64,000 nt of DNA from CAVZZG01 sp963779685 (GCA_963779685.1 CAVZZG010000003.1:1922001-1986000), one strand, 5' to 3'; counted from the stretch's first letter, positions 1 to 8,973 are shown. Notes: generated by a model from the letters alone, not told the origin. Numbers and translations: made by a program.

Positions 1-1
1 G

Positions 2-1144
2 AACGAGCGAGTCGTGGTCGAACCCGGCGTCGCCAACCTCGCCGTGTCCCGGGCGGTCGCCGACCTCGGCTACTACTACGCGCCCGACCCGTCGTCCCAG
101 CAGGTCTGCACGATCGGCGGCAACGTGGCCGAGAACTCGGGCGGAGCCCACTGCCTGAAGTACGGCTTCACGACCAACCACGTGCTGGCGGTCACCTTCG
201 TGACGGCGGACGGACGGGTGGCGCGCCTCGGTCATACCGTCCCCGACGGGCCCGGGCTCGACCTGCTCGGCGTCGTCGTGGGGTCGGAGGGAACGCTCGG
301 CATCGTCACCGAGGTGACGCTCCGGATCCTGCCGCGACCGGAGACGGTCGATACCCTGCTCGCCGCCTTCGACTCCACCGACGCTGCCGGCGACGCCGTC
401 TCGCGGATCATCGCCGCGGGCATCGTGCCGGCAGCGATCGAGATGATGGACCGGCTCACGATCGAGGCGGCCGAGGCCGCCGTATCGGCCGGCTACCCAT
501 CGTGCGACGGTCTCCTGCTGGTCGAGCTGGACGGACCGGCCGGCGAGGTCGCCTCGCTATCGACCGAGGTCGAGGACCACTGCCGGGCCGCCGGCGCCGG
601 CGAGATCCGCCGGGCGGGCGACGCCACGGAGCGGGCCGCCATGTGGCGCGGCCGCAAGGCCGCGTTCGCGGCCATGGGCCGGGTCAGTCCCGACTACTAC
701 GTCCAGGACGGCGTCATCCCCCGCTCGCGGCTGGGCGAGGTGCTGCGCGGGATCAGGCTGCTGGAGGAGGAGTCCGGACTGCGGGTCGGCAACGTGTTCC
801 ATGCGGGCGACGGGAACCTCCATCCGCTGGTGCTGTACGACGGCGCCGTACCGGGGGCATCCGAGCGCGCGCTGGAGGTGGCGGCACGGATCCTCGACCT
901 CTGCCTCGACGTCGGCGGGTCGATCACCGGCGAGCACGGTGTCGGGCACGACAAGGCCTGTTACATGGCGAAGATGTTCGACGGCGCCGACCTGACGGTC
1001 ATGGACCGGCTGCGGGCGGCGTTCGATCCCGAGCGGCTCTGCAACCCCGGCAAGGTGCTGCCGACGCCGCGACTCTGCGGCGAGGTGCCCGGGTTCTACC
1101 GGGTGCATCCGCTCGAGCGCGCGGGACTTGGAGAACGGTTCTGA
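2..1144 (+). CDS. glcD: Glycolate oxidase FAD subunit GlcD, 5' truncated by window edge
   Basis: C-terminal 380 residues of the FAD-binding dehydrogenase subunit of glycolate oxidase, which oxidises glycolate to glyoxylate. The reading frame is open from base 2, so the start lies outside the window; family members are about 480 residues, so roughly 100 N-terminal residues are missing. The FAD-binding (PCMH) fold shows in TIGGNVAENSGG and GSEGTLGIVTE, and the C-terminal oxidase domain in the motifs HAGDGNLHP and ITGEHGVG, which are typical of GlcD and D-lactate dehydrogenases. It overlaps glcE through TGATG at 1142-1146, so the subunits are translationally coupled. D-lactate dehydrogenase is the main alternative, but glcE and glcF downstream favour glycolate. 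Confidence 0.93.
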   Translation, partial: NERVVVEPGVANLAVSRAVADLGYYYAPDPSSQQVCTIGGNVAENSGGAHCLKYGFTTNHVLAVTFVTADGRVARLGHTVPDGPGLDLLGVVVGSEGTLGIVTEVTLRILPRPETVDTLLAAFDSTDAAGDAVSRIIAAGIVPAAIEMMDRLTIEAAEAAVSAGYPSCDGLLLVELDGPAGEVASLSTEVEDHCRAAGAGEIRRAGDATERAAMWRGRKAAFAAMGRVSPDYYVQDGVIPRSRLGEVLRGIRLLEEESGLRVGNVFHAGDGNLHPLVLYDGAVPGASERALEVAARILDLCLDVGGSITGEHGVGHDKACYMAKMFDGADLTVMDRLRAAFDPERLCNPGKVLPTPRLCGEVPGFYRVHPLERAGLGERF

Positions 1145-2232
1145 TGCCGCGCACCGAAGCCGAGGTGGCCGCCGCCCTGGCCGGCGCGGCCGGCGAGGGC
1201 CGGCCGATCGTGCCGCGCGGCGGCGGCACCAAGCTCGGCTGGGGACTGGATGCCGACGGCGAGGAGCTGGACCTCCGCGGGCTCGACCGGATCGTCGCGA
1301 TCGAGCCCGGCGACTTCATCTGCGTCGCCCAGGCCGGCCTCCGACTCGCCGACCTGCAGGCCGAACTCGCCGCGCACGGGCGCCAGCGCCTCATGCTCGA
1401 CCCGCCCCACGGACCGGAGCAGACGGTCGGCGGGGTCGTGGCGGCCAACGCGAGCGGCTCGCTGCGGCATCGCTTCGGCGCGCCGCGCGACCTCGTCATC
1501 GGGGCGCGCATGGCGCTGAGCGACGGCACGGTCGCGAAGACCGGAGGCAGGGTCGTGAAGAACGTCGCCGGGTTCGATCTGGCCCGTCTGCTGTGCGGAT
1601 CGCTGGGGACGCTGGCAGTCATCACCGAGGTCGCCTTCCGGCTCCACCCCGCGGCGGAGGCGTCGGCGACGGTCGTGCTCGAGACGCGCGACCCGGAGCG
1701 GGCCGGGGCGTTCGCGGCCGCGATCCGCCGCGCACCGGTCGAGCCAGTCGCCCTCGAGGCGGCGTGGCCGGATGGCCTGATCGCGGCCCGCTTCGACTCC
1801 ACATCCGACGGGGCGGCCACCATGGCGCGGGCCGCAGCCGGCCTGGCCGACGGCGGGAGGGTGCTCGGTCCCGACGAGGCAGCGGCGCTCTGGGCGCGGC
1901 TTGCCCGGCGACCGTGGGACGGCGACGGACCGGTCGCGGGCTGCGGTGTCCCCGTCTCGGCCGTCCCGGATCTGCTCGCGCTGGCCGGCCGGACGCGGGC
2001 GACGCTCGCGCTGCGGGCCGGCATCGGCGTCGGCGAGGCCCGGCTCGAGCCGGGCCGGGAGGCGGCCTTCGTGGCCGGGGTGACGGCGCTCGGCGGCCAC
2101 TGGATGCCGCGGCGAGGTGCCTTCGCGGAGCCCGCGCGCGACCCGGTGGCCCTCGACCTGATGCGCGCCGTGAAGGCGCGCCTCGATCCTGCCGGCGTGC
2201 TCTCGCCGGGACGGCTCTGGGCAGCCGGATGA
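1144..2232 (+). CDS. glcE: Glycolate oxidase FAD-binding subunit GlcE
   Basis: A 362-residue FAD-binding subunit of the three-part glycolate oxidase. It has the PCMH-type FAD fold: PRGGGTKLGWG near the N terminus, TVGGVVAANASGS for the nucleotide loop, then GSLGTLAVITEVAFRL. The ATG at 1144 is chosen because it overlaps the glcD stop by one base and gives the usual GlcE length. The stop overlaps the glcF start by four bases (ATGA, 2229-2232). GlcE resembles GlcD in its N-terminal half but lacks the long C-terminal domain, as expected for this subunit. Confidence 0.92.
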   Translation: MPRTEAEVAAALAGAAGEGRPIVPRGGGTKLGWGLDADGEELDLRGLDRIVAIEPGDFICVAQAGLRLADLQAELAAHGRQRLMLDPPHGPEQTVGGVVAANASGSLRHRFGAPRDLVIGARMALSDGTVAKTGGRVVKNVAGFDLARLLCGSLGTLAVITEVAFRLHPAAEASATVVLETRDPERAGAFAAAIRRAPVEPVALEAAWPDGLIAARFDSTSDGAATMARAAAGLADGGRVLGPDEAAALWARLARRPWDGDGPVAGCGVPVSAVPDLLALAGRTRATLALRAGIGVGEARLEPGREAAFVAGVTALGGHWMPRRGAFAEPARDPVALDLMRAVKARLDPAGVLSPGRLWAAG

Positions 2233-3395
2233 ACCGCGACCTGCTTGATGACTGCGTGCATTGCGGGTTCTGCCTCGACACGTGCCCGACCTACGTGCTG
2301 TGGGGCGAGGAGCCCGACTCGCCGCGCGGCCGGATCCTCCTGATGGACCTGGTCGAGAAGGGCGAGCTGGCGATGGACGAGGCGGTCATCCGCCACTGGG
2401 ATCGCTGCCTCGGGTGCATGGCCTGTGTCACCTCCTGTCCCTCGGGCGTGCGCTACGACCGCCTGATCGAGGAGGCGCGGGCGGTCGTCGGCGCGACTCG
2501 TCGCCGCCACCGGTTGCTGTTCGCCGCGCTGCCGCACCACCGGCGGCTGCGGCCCGCCGCGTACGCCATCGCCGCCTACCGCGCCAGCCACCTGCCCCGC
2601 CCCCGCCTCATGCCTCCGGTCTCATTCGCGGGCCTGCGGCAGCGCACCCCGCCGTTCCTCCCCGCGCAGGGGCCGGCCAGGTTGAAGGTGGCCATGCTGC
2701 TCGGCTGCGTCCAGCGCGCCTTCTTCGGCGACGTCAATGCGGCAACGGCGCGCGTGCTCTCGGCGTACGGCTGCGACGTGATCGCGCCGCCCGGGCAGGG
2801 CTGCTGCGGGGCGCTCGAGCTGCACAGCGGACAGCCCGGCGCCGAGGAGCGCCGGACGCGCCTGCTCGACACGCTCGGAGCGGTCGACGCGGACGTCATC
2901 GTCGTCAACGCGGCCGGCTGCGGCTCGGCCCTGAAGGAGGCCGACCATCCCGCCGCCGCCCGCGTCCGCGACGTGCACGAGGTGCTGGCGGAACTCGGCC
3001 CGCCGGCGGCGATGCGACCGCTCGACATGACGGTCGCCTACCACGACGCCTGCCACCTCGCCCACGCGCAGGGCATCCGCGCCGAGCCGCGGGCGGTGCT
3101 CCGTCACATTCCCGGGCTTCGCATCGCCGAGATCGCCGACCCCGCAATCTGCTGCGGATCGGCCGGGATCTACAACCTGGTCCAGCGGGAGGCCGCCGCG
3201 GAGCTGGGGCGGCGGAAGGCAGCATCCGTGCAGGCCGTCCGGCCCGACGCCCTCGCCGCCGCGAACCCCGGCTGCCTGATCCAGATCGCCGCGTACCTCG
3301 ACATCCCCACCTACCACCCGGTGGAGCTGCTCGACCGCGCGCTGGAGGGCCCGTCTCAACCTCAATCCACCGCCTCGCGGCGGATTGAGGGTTAG
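2229..3395 (+). CDS. glcF: Glycolate oxidase iron-sulfur subunit GlcF
   Basis: A 388-residue electron-transfer subunit that passes electrons from the flavin subunits to the respiratory chain at the membrane. Two 4Fe-4S ferredoxin motifs are visible: CVHCGFCLDTCP (Cys 9, 12, 15, 19) and CLGCMACVTSCPSG (Cys 60, 63, 66, 70). Two CCG-type cysteine-rich domains follow (GCCGALELHSG and CCGSAGIYN), the standard GlcF architecture. It is the last gene of the glcDEF operon. Its last codons lie inside a strong hairpin shared with the converging gene, whose stop codon overlaps its own. Confidence 0.94.
   Translation: MNRDLLDDCVHCGFCLDTCPTYVLWGEEPDSPRGRILLMDLVEKGELAMDEAVIRHWDRCLGCMACVTSCPSGVRYDRLIEEARAVVGATRRRHRLLFAALPHHRRLRPAAYAIAAYRASHLPRPRLMPPVSFAGLRQRTPPFLPAQGPARLKVAMLLGCVQRAFFGDVNAATARVLSAYGCDVIAPPGQGCCGALELHSGQPGAEERRTRLLDTLGAVDADVIVVNAAGCGSALKEADHPAAARVRDVHEVLAELGPPAAMRPLDMTVAYHDACHLAHAQGIRAEPRAVLRHIPGLRIAEIADPAICCGSAGIYNLVQREAAAELGRRKAASVQAVRPDALAAANPGCLIQIAAYLDIPTYHPVELLDRALEGPSQPQSTASRRIEG
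3360..3390. terminator. Bidirectional hairpin terminator inside the end of glcF
   Basis: Nine-base arms CCTCAATCC (3360-3368) and GGATTGAGG (3382-3390) pair perfectly. After one A/C mismatch, CCGC pairs with GCGG around a CTC loop. No T-tract follows. It sits just before the overlapping stops of two converging genes, so it can serve both. Its apex (ACCGC-N3-GCGGY) recurs at 14792-14804 and 15277-15289. Confidence 0.75.
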
Positions 3396-3817
3396 GTGAC
3401 GCCGGGCGAGCCCCAGATGTGGTCGACGTTCCAGCCGTGCCAGGAGTCGATCCGCATCATGGCGGTCACGGAGTCGCGCACGCGCGCCTCGAACGTGTAG
3501 CCCTGGAAGCGGAGCGCGAGCCGGTCGATGTCCGCCAGGTCCGGGTCGGGCCGGAACTCGTCGATCGCACCGATCAGGGTCACCGAGCGACCCCAGTTGT
3601 CGGCGTCGACCACCGTCAGCGCCAGACGCGGGTCGCGCTCCAGGAAGGCGAGGCGCTTCCGGCTGCGGTCCATGTTCAGCATCACGCGCTCGCCGTCCCA
3701 CAGGTACCAGGTGGAGGCCGCATGCGGGGAGCCGTCGGGCCGCACGGTCGATACGACCGCCGGGTGGCGCTCCTTCAGGAACTCGTGGACGTCGCGCGGA
3801 ACGGGTGCTCTCGGCAT
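3392..3817 (-). CDS. PPOX-class (pyridoxamine 5'-phosphate oxidase-like) flavin/F420 protein
   Basis: A 141-residue single-domain split-barrel protein of the pyridoxamine-phosphate-oxidase-like superfamily, whose members bind FMN, F420 or heme. The N-terminal pattern (FLKERHPAVVSTVRPDGSP, then STWYLWDGERVMLN and RKRLAFLERDPRLALTV) is characteristic of the actinobacterial PPOX-class F420-dependent group. The substrate cannot be told from the sequence. The start has a -10-like TAGACT seven bases upstream, suggesting a leaderless mRNA. It converges with glcF, and its stop overlaps the glcF stop. Confidence 0.8.
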   Translation of the reverse strand: MPRAPVPRDVHEFLKERHPAVVSTVRPDGSPHAASTWYLWDGERVMLNMDRSRKRLAFLERDPRLALTVVDADNWGRSVTLIGAIDEFRPDPDLADIDRLALRFQGYTFEARVRDSVTAMMRIDSWHGWNVDHIWGSPGVT

Positions 3818-3824
3818 CGGCCGG

Positions 3825-3830
3825 AGTCTA
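3825..3830 (-). promoter_or_regulatory. -10-like TAGACT for the PPOX gene (leaderless layout)
   Basis: On the minus strand TAGACT is followed by seven bases and then the ATG at 3817, so transcription would begin at or next to the start codon. No Shine-Dalgarno sequence is present. A -35 box is not obvious. Confidence 0.45.
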
Positions 3831-3905
3831 TTGGCAACCGCAGGGGACGGCGCCGGCGTGATGGCGAACCGGGACTTCTCCCGATGCGCGGCCCGGCGGA
3901 GCGGC

Positions 3906-4916
3906 CTACTCGGTCGCGGTGACCTTCGTCAGGCCAGGGGGCCGATCGGGATCGCGCCCCCTGAGCCTGGCGAGCGCCTCGGCCAGGATCTGAGCCGGCA
4001 GCACGAGGGTGAACGGCGACAGCGCCTCGGACAGCACGACGGCCGGTAGCGCCCGGCCGGCACCGACACCCAGCACACGCGCCCCCCGTGAGGCCAATTC
4101 CGCCTCCAGCTCGGCGACGTCGGCGGCCAGTGGTCCGCCGCCGTGGAACGTGATCACCGGGAGATCGGCGACCGCGGCCTTGGGGCCGTGGCGCAGGTCG
4201 GCGGTCGAGAAGCCCTCGGCCCAGATGCCGGTGGTCTCCTTGAGCTTCAGCGCGGTCTCGAGCGCCACCGTGAACGCGAAGCCGCGCGCGAGGCAGACGG
4301 CGGCCGCCGCATCGCCGAAGGCCGCGGCCGCGGCCAGCGCCGGCTCGTCCATGCCCGCGAGCGTCTCGGCCATCGCGTCCGCCACCCGGTCGAGGCCGTC
4401 CAGACCGTCGGCGCCGAGCGCGCGGGCGAGCGCGGCGATCGCTGCGAGCTGGCTCGTGTACGTCTTGGTGGCGGCGATCGACCGCTCCTCGCCCGCAGCC
4501 GTGAGGAGCACGTGATCCACGCACTCGGCGAGGGGTGAGCCGACCCCGTTCGTCAGCGCGGCCGTCAGCGCCCCGCGGCTGTGTGCGTACTCCATCGCGG
4601 CCGCGATCTCGGGGGTCTCGCCGGACTGCGACACCCCGATCACGAGAGCCCGGCCCAGGTCGACCGGCGCGCGGTACGCCGTGTAGAGACTCGGCGCGGC
4701 GAGCGACGCCACCAGCCCGCAGCGCGCCTCGAGCAGGTACCGGGCGTACGTGGCCGCGTTGTCGGACGTACCGCGTGCGACGAGCACGACAAGGCCGATG
4801 CGTCTCGACTGGATGGCGGCGGCAAGGCGCGCTGCCGGGTCGGCGACGGCCGCGAGCGTCGCCGTGACGGCCTCCGGTTGCTCGGCGATCTCGCGCCTCA
4901 TCTGCGATGTCGTCAT
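3906..4916 (-). CDS. SIS-domain sugar isomerase/deaminase (GlmS C-terminal-like)
   Basis: A 336-residue protein with two SIS domains and no glutamine amidotransferase domain, resembling the isomerase half of GlmS and the SIS-type amino-sugar-phosphate deaminases (AgaS, archaeal GlmD). Visible motifs are ARGTSDNAATYARYLLE, the phosphosugar loop GVSQSGETPE, ERSIAATKTYTSQL, and the second SIS domain with ALKLKETTGIWAEGF and LRHGPKA. It probably acts on a glucosamine- or galactosamine-phosphate. It starts inside the stop of the GH35-like gene (ATGA, 4913-4916), so the two are co-transcribed, which suggests breakdown of an amino sugar. Confidence 0.85.
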   Translation of the reverse strand: MTTSQMRREIAEQPEAVTATLAAVADPAARLAAAIQSRRIGLVVLVARGTSDNAATYARYLLEARCGLVASLAAPSLYTAYRAPVDLGRALVIGVSQSGETPEIAAAMEYAHSRGALTAALTNGVGSPLAECVDHVLLTAAGEERSIAATKTYTSQLAAIAALARALGADGLDGLDRVADAMAETLAGMDEPALAAAAAFGDAAAAVCLARGFAFTVALETALKLKETTGIWAEGFSTADLRHGPKAAVADLPVITFHGGGPLAADVAELEAELASRGARVLGVGAGRALPAVVLSEALSPFTLVLPAQILAEALARLRGRDPDRPPGLTKVTATE

Positions 4917-6247
4917 GGCTCGCGCAGCGACAGGTCGTCCAGCCGCCGCACGAGCGCGGCCAGGGGGGCGAGGAGGGCGGCGGTGCCGGCGGGGGCGGTG
5001 CCGGCGCTGACCCGGAACCGCAGCCGCGGCAGGGAGATGGCCGAGAGCCGGCCCGGCTCGAGCGGGGTCAGCGACTCGGCGAGCTCGGCGAGGTCGGGAT
5101 CGCGCACGGCCTGGGCGAGCCGCGCGAGGCTCGCCGCCTGGCGGTCGGCCGACGCGCGCGAAAGCGCCCGGAACCGCTCGACGGCGGTCGCGACCGGCTG
5201 GACGCCCAGGACGACGCGCTCGGCCGAGCCATCCCAGGCGACGACATCACCGTCGCGCGGCAGCGCATCGATCGCGCCGTCGAAGCCGAGCCGCCATCCG
5301 TCCAGTCCAACCGCCGCCGGAAGCCGGACCCGGCAGGGGCCGTCGGCCACGACGTGCCAGGCTTCCTCACGCCGCGCCACGGCGACCGATCCGGAGTCGA
5401 CCGTCAGCGGCCCGATCCGGGCGGCATCGCCGGCCAGCAGCGCCGCCACCGGCTCGCTGCCGCGCAGCGCCGCCCACGCCACGGTGGATCCGCCGACGCG
5501 GACGTCGACCTCGGTCTCGCCGGGGAGCTCGATCGCGCCCGTCCAGGGCCCGCGCGACGCGTTCACGATCGTGACGTACCGAAGGCGCTCGCCCTGGCGG
5601 ATCGACACCTCGACCGGCGGCTCGGGCGTCCGCCGCGAGAGCAGGGTCGACGCGGCGAGGTCGTCACCGCCCGCCTCGAGGCACAGCAGCAGCTGCTGGA
5701 CTGGCCGGAACCGGCCGCGGAGCGTGCCGTCGGGACGCACGGGCGCCTCCATACCCCAGGTCGGGCCGAGGCCGACGTCCGGTGGATCGGGGTCGGCCTG
5801 GTGGAACGGAGCCACCTGCACGCCGCCGCCGGGGGCGGCCAGGATCCTGTGCACCGAGAGGGCGTCGCGGGCCGGCCTGACGTCGGCGATCGAGGGATCG
5901 ACCAGCGAGAACGGCGCCAGCGCGCGCTCCAGCGCGGCCGCGAAGCGCGGCCACTCGACATCCGCATCCGCCTCCTCGGCGAGCAGCCACGGCGGGATAC
6001 CGTCGCCCAGCAGGCCGCGGCCCAGGTCCGGGCCGGTGTGCACGATCAGATCGAGCCCCGTGTCGCGGACGCAGCCGAGGAAGTCGACCGCCTCGGAGAG
6101 ATCGATGTCGCCCCGGCGGATCTCGTGGTGCAGCCACGGCACCGGGACTGCCACCGTGTTGGCGCCCGCCTGCACGGCCCGGAGCAGTGTCAACTCCCAG
6201 CGTTCACGTGGCGCACGGAAGTACTGCACCTCGACGGCGCGGATCAC
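4913..6247 (-). CDS. GH35 beta-galactosidase-like protein, catalytic motif apparently lost
   Basis: About 444 residues. The N-terminal part matches the start of the GH35 TIM barrel: VQYFRAPRERWELTL, then AGANTVAVPVPWLHHE and GIPPWLL. In active GH35 enzymes the strand after this carries NE within ENEYG; here the matching stretch reads GGGVQVAPFHQAD, so the acid/base Glu appears absent, and the usual CAEW site reads LGRG. The rest is beta-rich. The GTG at 6247 is preferred because the earlier ATG at 6355 would run into the divergent gene; this choice is uncertain. The downstream partner is a SIS-type isomerase. It could be a divergent glycosidase or a non-catalytic carbohydrate-binding protein. 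Confidence 0.6.
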   Translation of the reverse strand: MIRAVEVQYFRAPRERWELTLLRAVQAGANTVAVPVPWLHHEIRRGDIDLSEAVDFLGCVRDTGLDLIVHTGPDLGRGLLGDGIPPWLLAEEADADVEWPRFAAALERALAPFSLVDPSIADVRPARDALSVHRILAAPGGGVQVAPFHQADPDPPDVGLGPTWGMEAPVRPDGTLRGRFRPVQQLLLCLEAGGDDLAASTLLSRRTPEPPVEVSIRQGERLRYVTIVNASRGPWTGAIELPGETEVDVRVGGSTVAWAALRGSEPVAALLAGDAARIGPLTVDSGSVAVARREEAWHVVADGPCRVRLPAAVGLDGWRLGFDGAIDALPRDGDVVAWDGSAERVVLGVQPVATAVERFRALSRASADRQAASLARLAQAVRDPDLAELAESLTPLEPGRLSAISLPRLRFRVSAGTAPAGTAALLAPLAALVRRLDDLSLREP

Positions 6248-6339
6248 GGCGGTCGGCCGCCACGGGTCGCAGGCGCGGGCATCACTTCCGCGAGAGTGTA
6301 GTAGCGCGGTATCGTGGCGGATCACCCGCGGGAGCCGCC

Positions 6340-7959
6340 ATGAAGATCGCTGCACTGCTCGTCGTCATCGTCCTCTCCGTCGCCGTATTCCTGCGGCGGC
6401 GATCGGGCGCCCGGCCGGCGGCGCCGGTCGCGGCGCCGGAGACCAGCGTGGCTACCATGCCGCCCGCGGACGAGGAGCCGCTGGCGACGAACGAGCAGAC
6501 GACCCCCACCCTGCGCGGGATCTCGGAGATCCGCGCGTTCTTCCGGCAGAACCAGACGCCGGTGTACTTCGTGTCGGCGACGGCCTTCAACCTGCTCGGG
6601 ATCGACCGCTGGGTGCGGAACTTCAAGTTCATCAACTGGTACGACAGCTTCGACGGCCGGCATCCCAACGTCTTCGTGCCGCGTGAGCGCGGCTACCAGC
6701 CGTTCGAGTCCATCGAGGAGATCGTCAACCACCTGCTCGGGCACAAGGAGGTGGCCGACTTCGTCGCCGCCCGCGGCGGTTCCGGCAAGGCGTGTTTCCT
6801 GATGTTCGACGAGGAGACAGAGGCCAACCTGCGCGAGCTCGGCCTCGACCTCGCGTTCCCGACCGCGGCCCTGCGGACGCGCCTCGATTCGAAGATCGTC
6901 ACGACGCAGCTCGCCAACGAGGCAGGCGTGCCGTCGGTGCCGAACGTGCTCGGCCGGGCGACCACGTACGCCGAGCTGACCGCTCTGGCCGCGACCGGCG
7001 CGCTCGGCGACGACCTCGTCGTGCAGACCCCGTATGGCGACTCCGGGCAGACCACGTTCTTCGTCGCGGCCGAGAAGGACTGGGACGAGTGCAAGGCGGA
7101 TCTCATCGACGAGGAACTGAAGGTCATGCGCCGGATCGACCCCCGCGAGGCCGCGGTCGAAGGCGTCGTCACCCGCCACGGCACGCTCGTCGGCCCGGTC
7201 ATGACCGAGCTGGCCGGCTTTCCGGAGCTGACGCCCTACGGCGGCGGCTGGTGCGGCAACGAGGTCCAGGCCGGCCTTCTCTCCGAGGAGCACCAGACGC
7301 TCGCCCGCCGCTACACGCGGCAGATGGGCGACCGGCTCCGGACGGAGGGATACCGCGGCTACTTCGAGCTGGACTTCCTCGTCGACGCCGCCTCCGGCGA
7401 GCTGTACCTGGGCGAGCTCAACCCGCGGGTCACGGGCGCCAGCTCCATGACGAACGTGACGGCCGTCGCATACGGCGACATGCCGCTCTTCCTCTTCCAC
7501 CTGCTCGAGTTCATGGACGTGGACTACGAGATCGACGTCGATGAGCTGAACGAGCGATGGGCGAGCCCTCAGAACGTGGACTCCTGGAGCCAGTTCATCC
7601 TGAAGCAGGTCGAGGAGGAGGTCGGCCTGATCACGCACGCGCCCACCAGCGGCATCTGGCGCACGGGCGACGACGGCTCGATTGCGTTCGTCCGCGCCGA
7701 AACGGACTGGCACGACGTGGCCGACGAGCACGAGGCGTACTACCTGCGGATCGCGCAGGAGGGCGGCTACCGGTACCCCGGTGCCGATCTCGGCATCCTC
7801 GTGACCCGCGGCCGTTTCATGGACGATCACCACGAGCTGACCGACCGCGCCCGCGGATGGATCAGCGGGATCAAGAACCAGTTCCAGAGCGTCCCGATCC
7901 CGGACGACGAACCGATCGAGCAGCCAGTGCCGGAGCCGTTCGGTTTCAAGATGCTGTAG
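6340..7959 (+). CDS. Membrane-anchored ATP-grasp (biotin-carboxylase-like) ligase
   Basis: A 539-residue protein with one N-terminal membrane segment (residues 3-18, followed by RRRSG), an Ala/Pro linker and an ATP-grasp domain. ATP-grasp features include LRTRLDSKIVTTQLANEAG, VVQTPYGDSGQTTFFV for the ATP loop, YFELDFLVD and YLGELNPRVTGAS, where the Glu and Asn normally bind Mg-ATP. No biotin-attachment or carboxylase domains are present, so it more likely joins a carboxylate to an amine than carboxylates biotin. The ATG at 6340 follows a GGGAG ribosome site. The next gene, 21 bases on, is an Ntn-type amide hydrolase or acyltransferase. Substrate unknown. Confidence 0.75.
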   Translation: MKIAALLVVIVLSVAVFLRRRSGARPAAPVAAPETSVATMPPADEEPLATNEQTTPTLRGISEIRAFFRQNQTPVYFVSATAFNLLGIDRWVRNFKFINWYDSFDGRHPNVFVPRERGYQPFESIEEIVNHLLGHKEVADFVAARGGSGKACFLMFDEETEANLRELGLDLAFPTAALRTRLDSKIVTTQLANEAGVPSVPNVLGRATTYAELTALAATGALGDDLVVQTPYGDSGQTTFFVAAEKDWDECKADLIDEELKVMRRIDPREAAVEGVVTRHGTLVGPVMTELAGFPELTPYGGGWCGNEVQAGLLSEEHQTLARRYTRQMGDRLRTEGYRGYFELDFLVDAASGELYLGELNPRVTGASSMTNVTAVAYGDMPLFLFHLLEFMDVDYEIDVDELNERWASPQNVDSWSQFILKQVEEEVGLITHAPTSGIWRTGDDGSIAFVRAETDWHDVADEHEAYYLRIAQEGGYRYPGADLGILVTRGRFMDDHHELTDRARGWISGIKNQFQSVPIPDDEPIEQPVPEPFGFKML

Positions 7960-7980
7960 GCGCTGCCGATCTGAGACTAC

Positions 7981-8973
7981 GTGCAGACCTTCCCCCTCAC
8001 CTTCCGTTCCCTCGACGAGCCTCGGCCGGGCGCCGGATGGCAGGCGCACTTCGAGCACGCCTGGCCGGCGTACCGGCGCTGGTTCCTGGTCGAGGGCGAC
8101 CGCGCACGGCCGAGCTACGTGACGGGCCGTCGCATGCTGCAACAGCACATGCCCGAGCTCGTCCCGACGTACGATCGACTGGTCGAGCTGGCCGGCGGCG
8201 GCGACCTCGCCGCCCGCATGCTCTCGCTCTTCCGCCCGCCGCCCTACCTCGCCGGGTGCTCCCAGGCCGTCTCGCGTACGGCCGATCCCATCCTGGTGCG
8301 CAACTACGACTACGCCCCTGACCGGCTCGAGGCGCTGGTCGTCAAGACCGCATGGACGCAGCGTCGCGTCATGGGCATGAGCGACTGCCTCTGGGGCCTG
8401 CTCGACGGCGTCAACGACGAGGGCCTCGCGGTGTCCCTGACCTTCGGCGGCCGGCGCGTGCTGGGCGAGGGCTTCGGCATCCCGCTGATCGTGCGCTACC
8501 TGCTCGAGACCTGCAGCTCGGTCGACGCGGCACGCCGGACGCTCGAGCGCCTGCCCTTCCAGATGGCACACAACCTGACCATGGTCGACGCCGCCGGCGA
8601 GGCGCTCACGGTCGAGGTCGCACCCGACCGGCCGATCGTCTGCCGCGAGCGCCCGGTGGCCACCAACCATCAGGGCGCCATCGACTGGCACGAGCACGCG
8701 GCCATGACTCGGACGATCGAGCGCGAGCGGTGGCTCGTGGGTCTGATCGACGACACGGCGATATCGCCGGACGCCTTCGCCGATGCGTTCCTGGCGCCAC
8801 CGCTGCACACGACCAGTCTGTCGAGAGGGTTCGGCACGCTCTACACGGCCGTGTACCGGCCACGAGGCGGCGAGCTCGAGCTGCGGTGGCCGGGACTCGT
8901 CTGGCGTCAGAGCTTCGACGACTTCCGCCAGGAATCGGTCTCGACCCTCCTGGTCGAGCCCGTCGCGGCCTGA
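7981..8973 (+). CDS. C45-family Ntn hydrolase (acyl-CoA:6-APA acyltransferase-like)
   Basis: A 330-residue protein of the C45 group, whose members mature by self-cleavage to expose an N-terminal Cys that hydrolyses or transfers amide-linked acyl groups. The probable nucleophile is Cys93 in the motif LAGCSQAV, followed by the conserved DPILVRNYDY, WGLLDGVNDEGLAVS and ATNHQ blocks. The stretch before Cys93 is a longer leader than in simple Ntn hydrolases. The start is GTG. It forms a two-gene operon with the ATP-grasp ligase, so one gene could make an amide bond that the other cleaves or transfers; that pairing is inference. No signal peptide is seen. Confidence 0.8.
   Translation: MQTFPLTFRSLDEPRPGAGWQAHFEHAWPAYRRWFLVEGDRARPSYVTGRRMLQQHMPELVPTYDRLVELAGGGDLAARMLSLFRPPPYLAGCSQAVSRTADPILVRNYDYAPDRLEALVVKTAWTQRRVMGMSDCLWGLLDGVNDEGLAVSLTFGGRRVLGEGFGIPLIVRYLLETCSSVDAARRTLERLPFQMAHNLTMVDAAGEALTVEVAPDRPIVCRERPVATNHQGAIDWHEHAAMTRTIERERWLVGLIDDTAISPDAFADAFLAPPLHTTSLSRGFGTLYTAVYRPRGGELELRWPGLVWRQSFDDFRQESVSTLLVEPVAA

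Noticed and set aside
999..2591. Long open frames opposite glcE, such as the 530-residue minus-strand frame
   Set aside because: They are shadows of a very GC-rich gene, rich in Arg, Ala, Pro and Ser, with no recognisable fold. The plus-strand frame encodes GlcE and GlcF.
6248..6355. ATG at 6355 as start of the GH35-like gene
   Set aside because: It would overlap the start of the divergent ATP-grasp gene and its ribosome site; the added residues look non-conserved. The GTG at 6247 was preferred, with low certainty.
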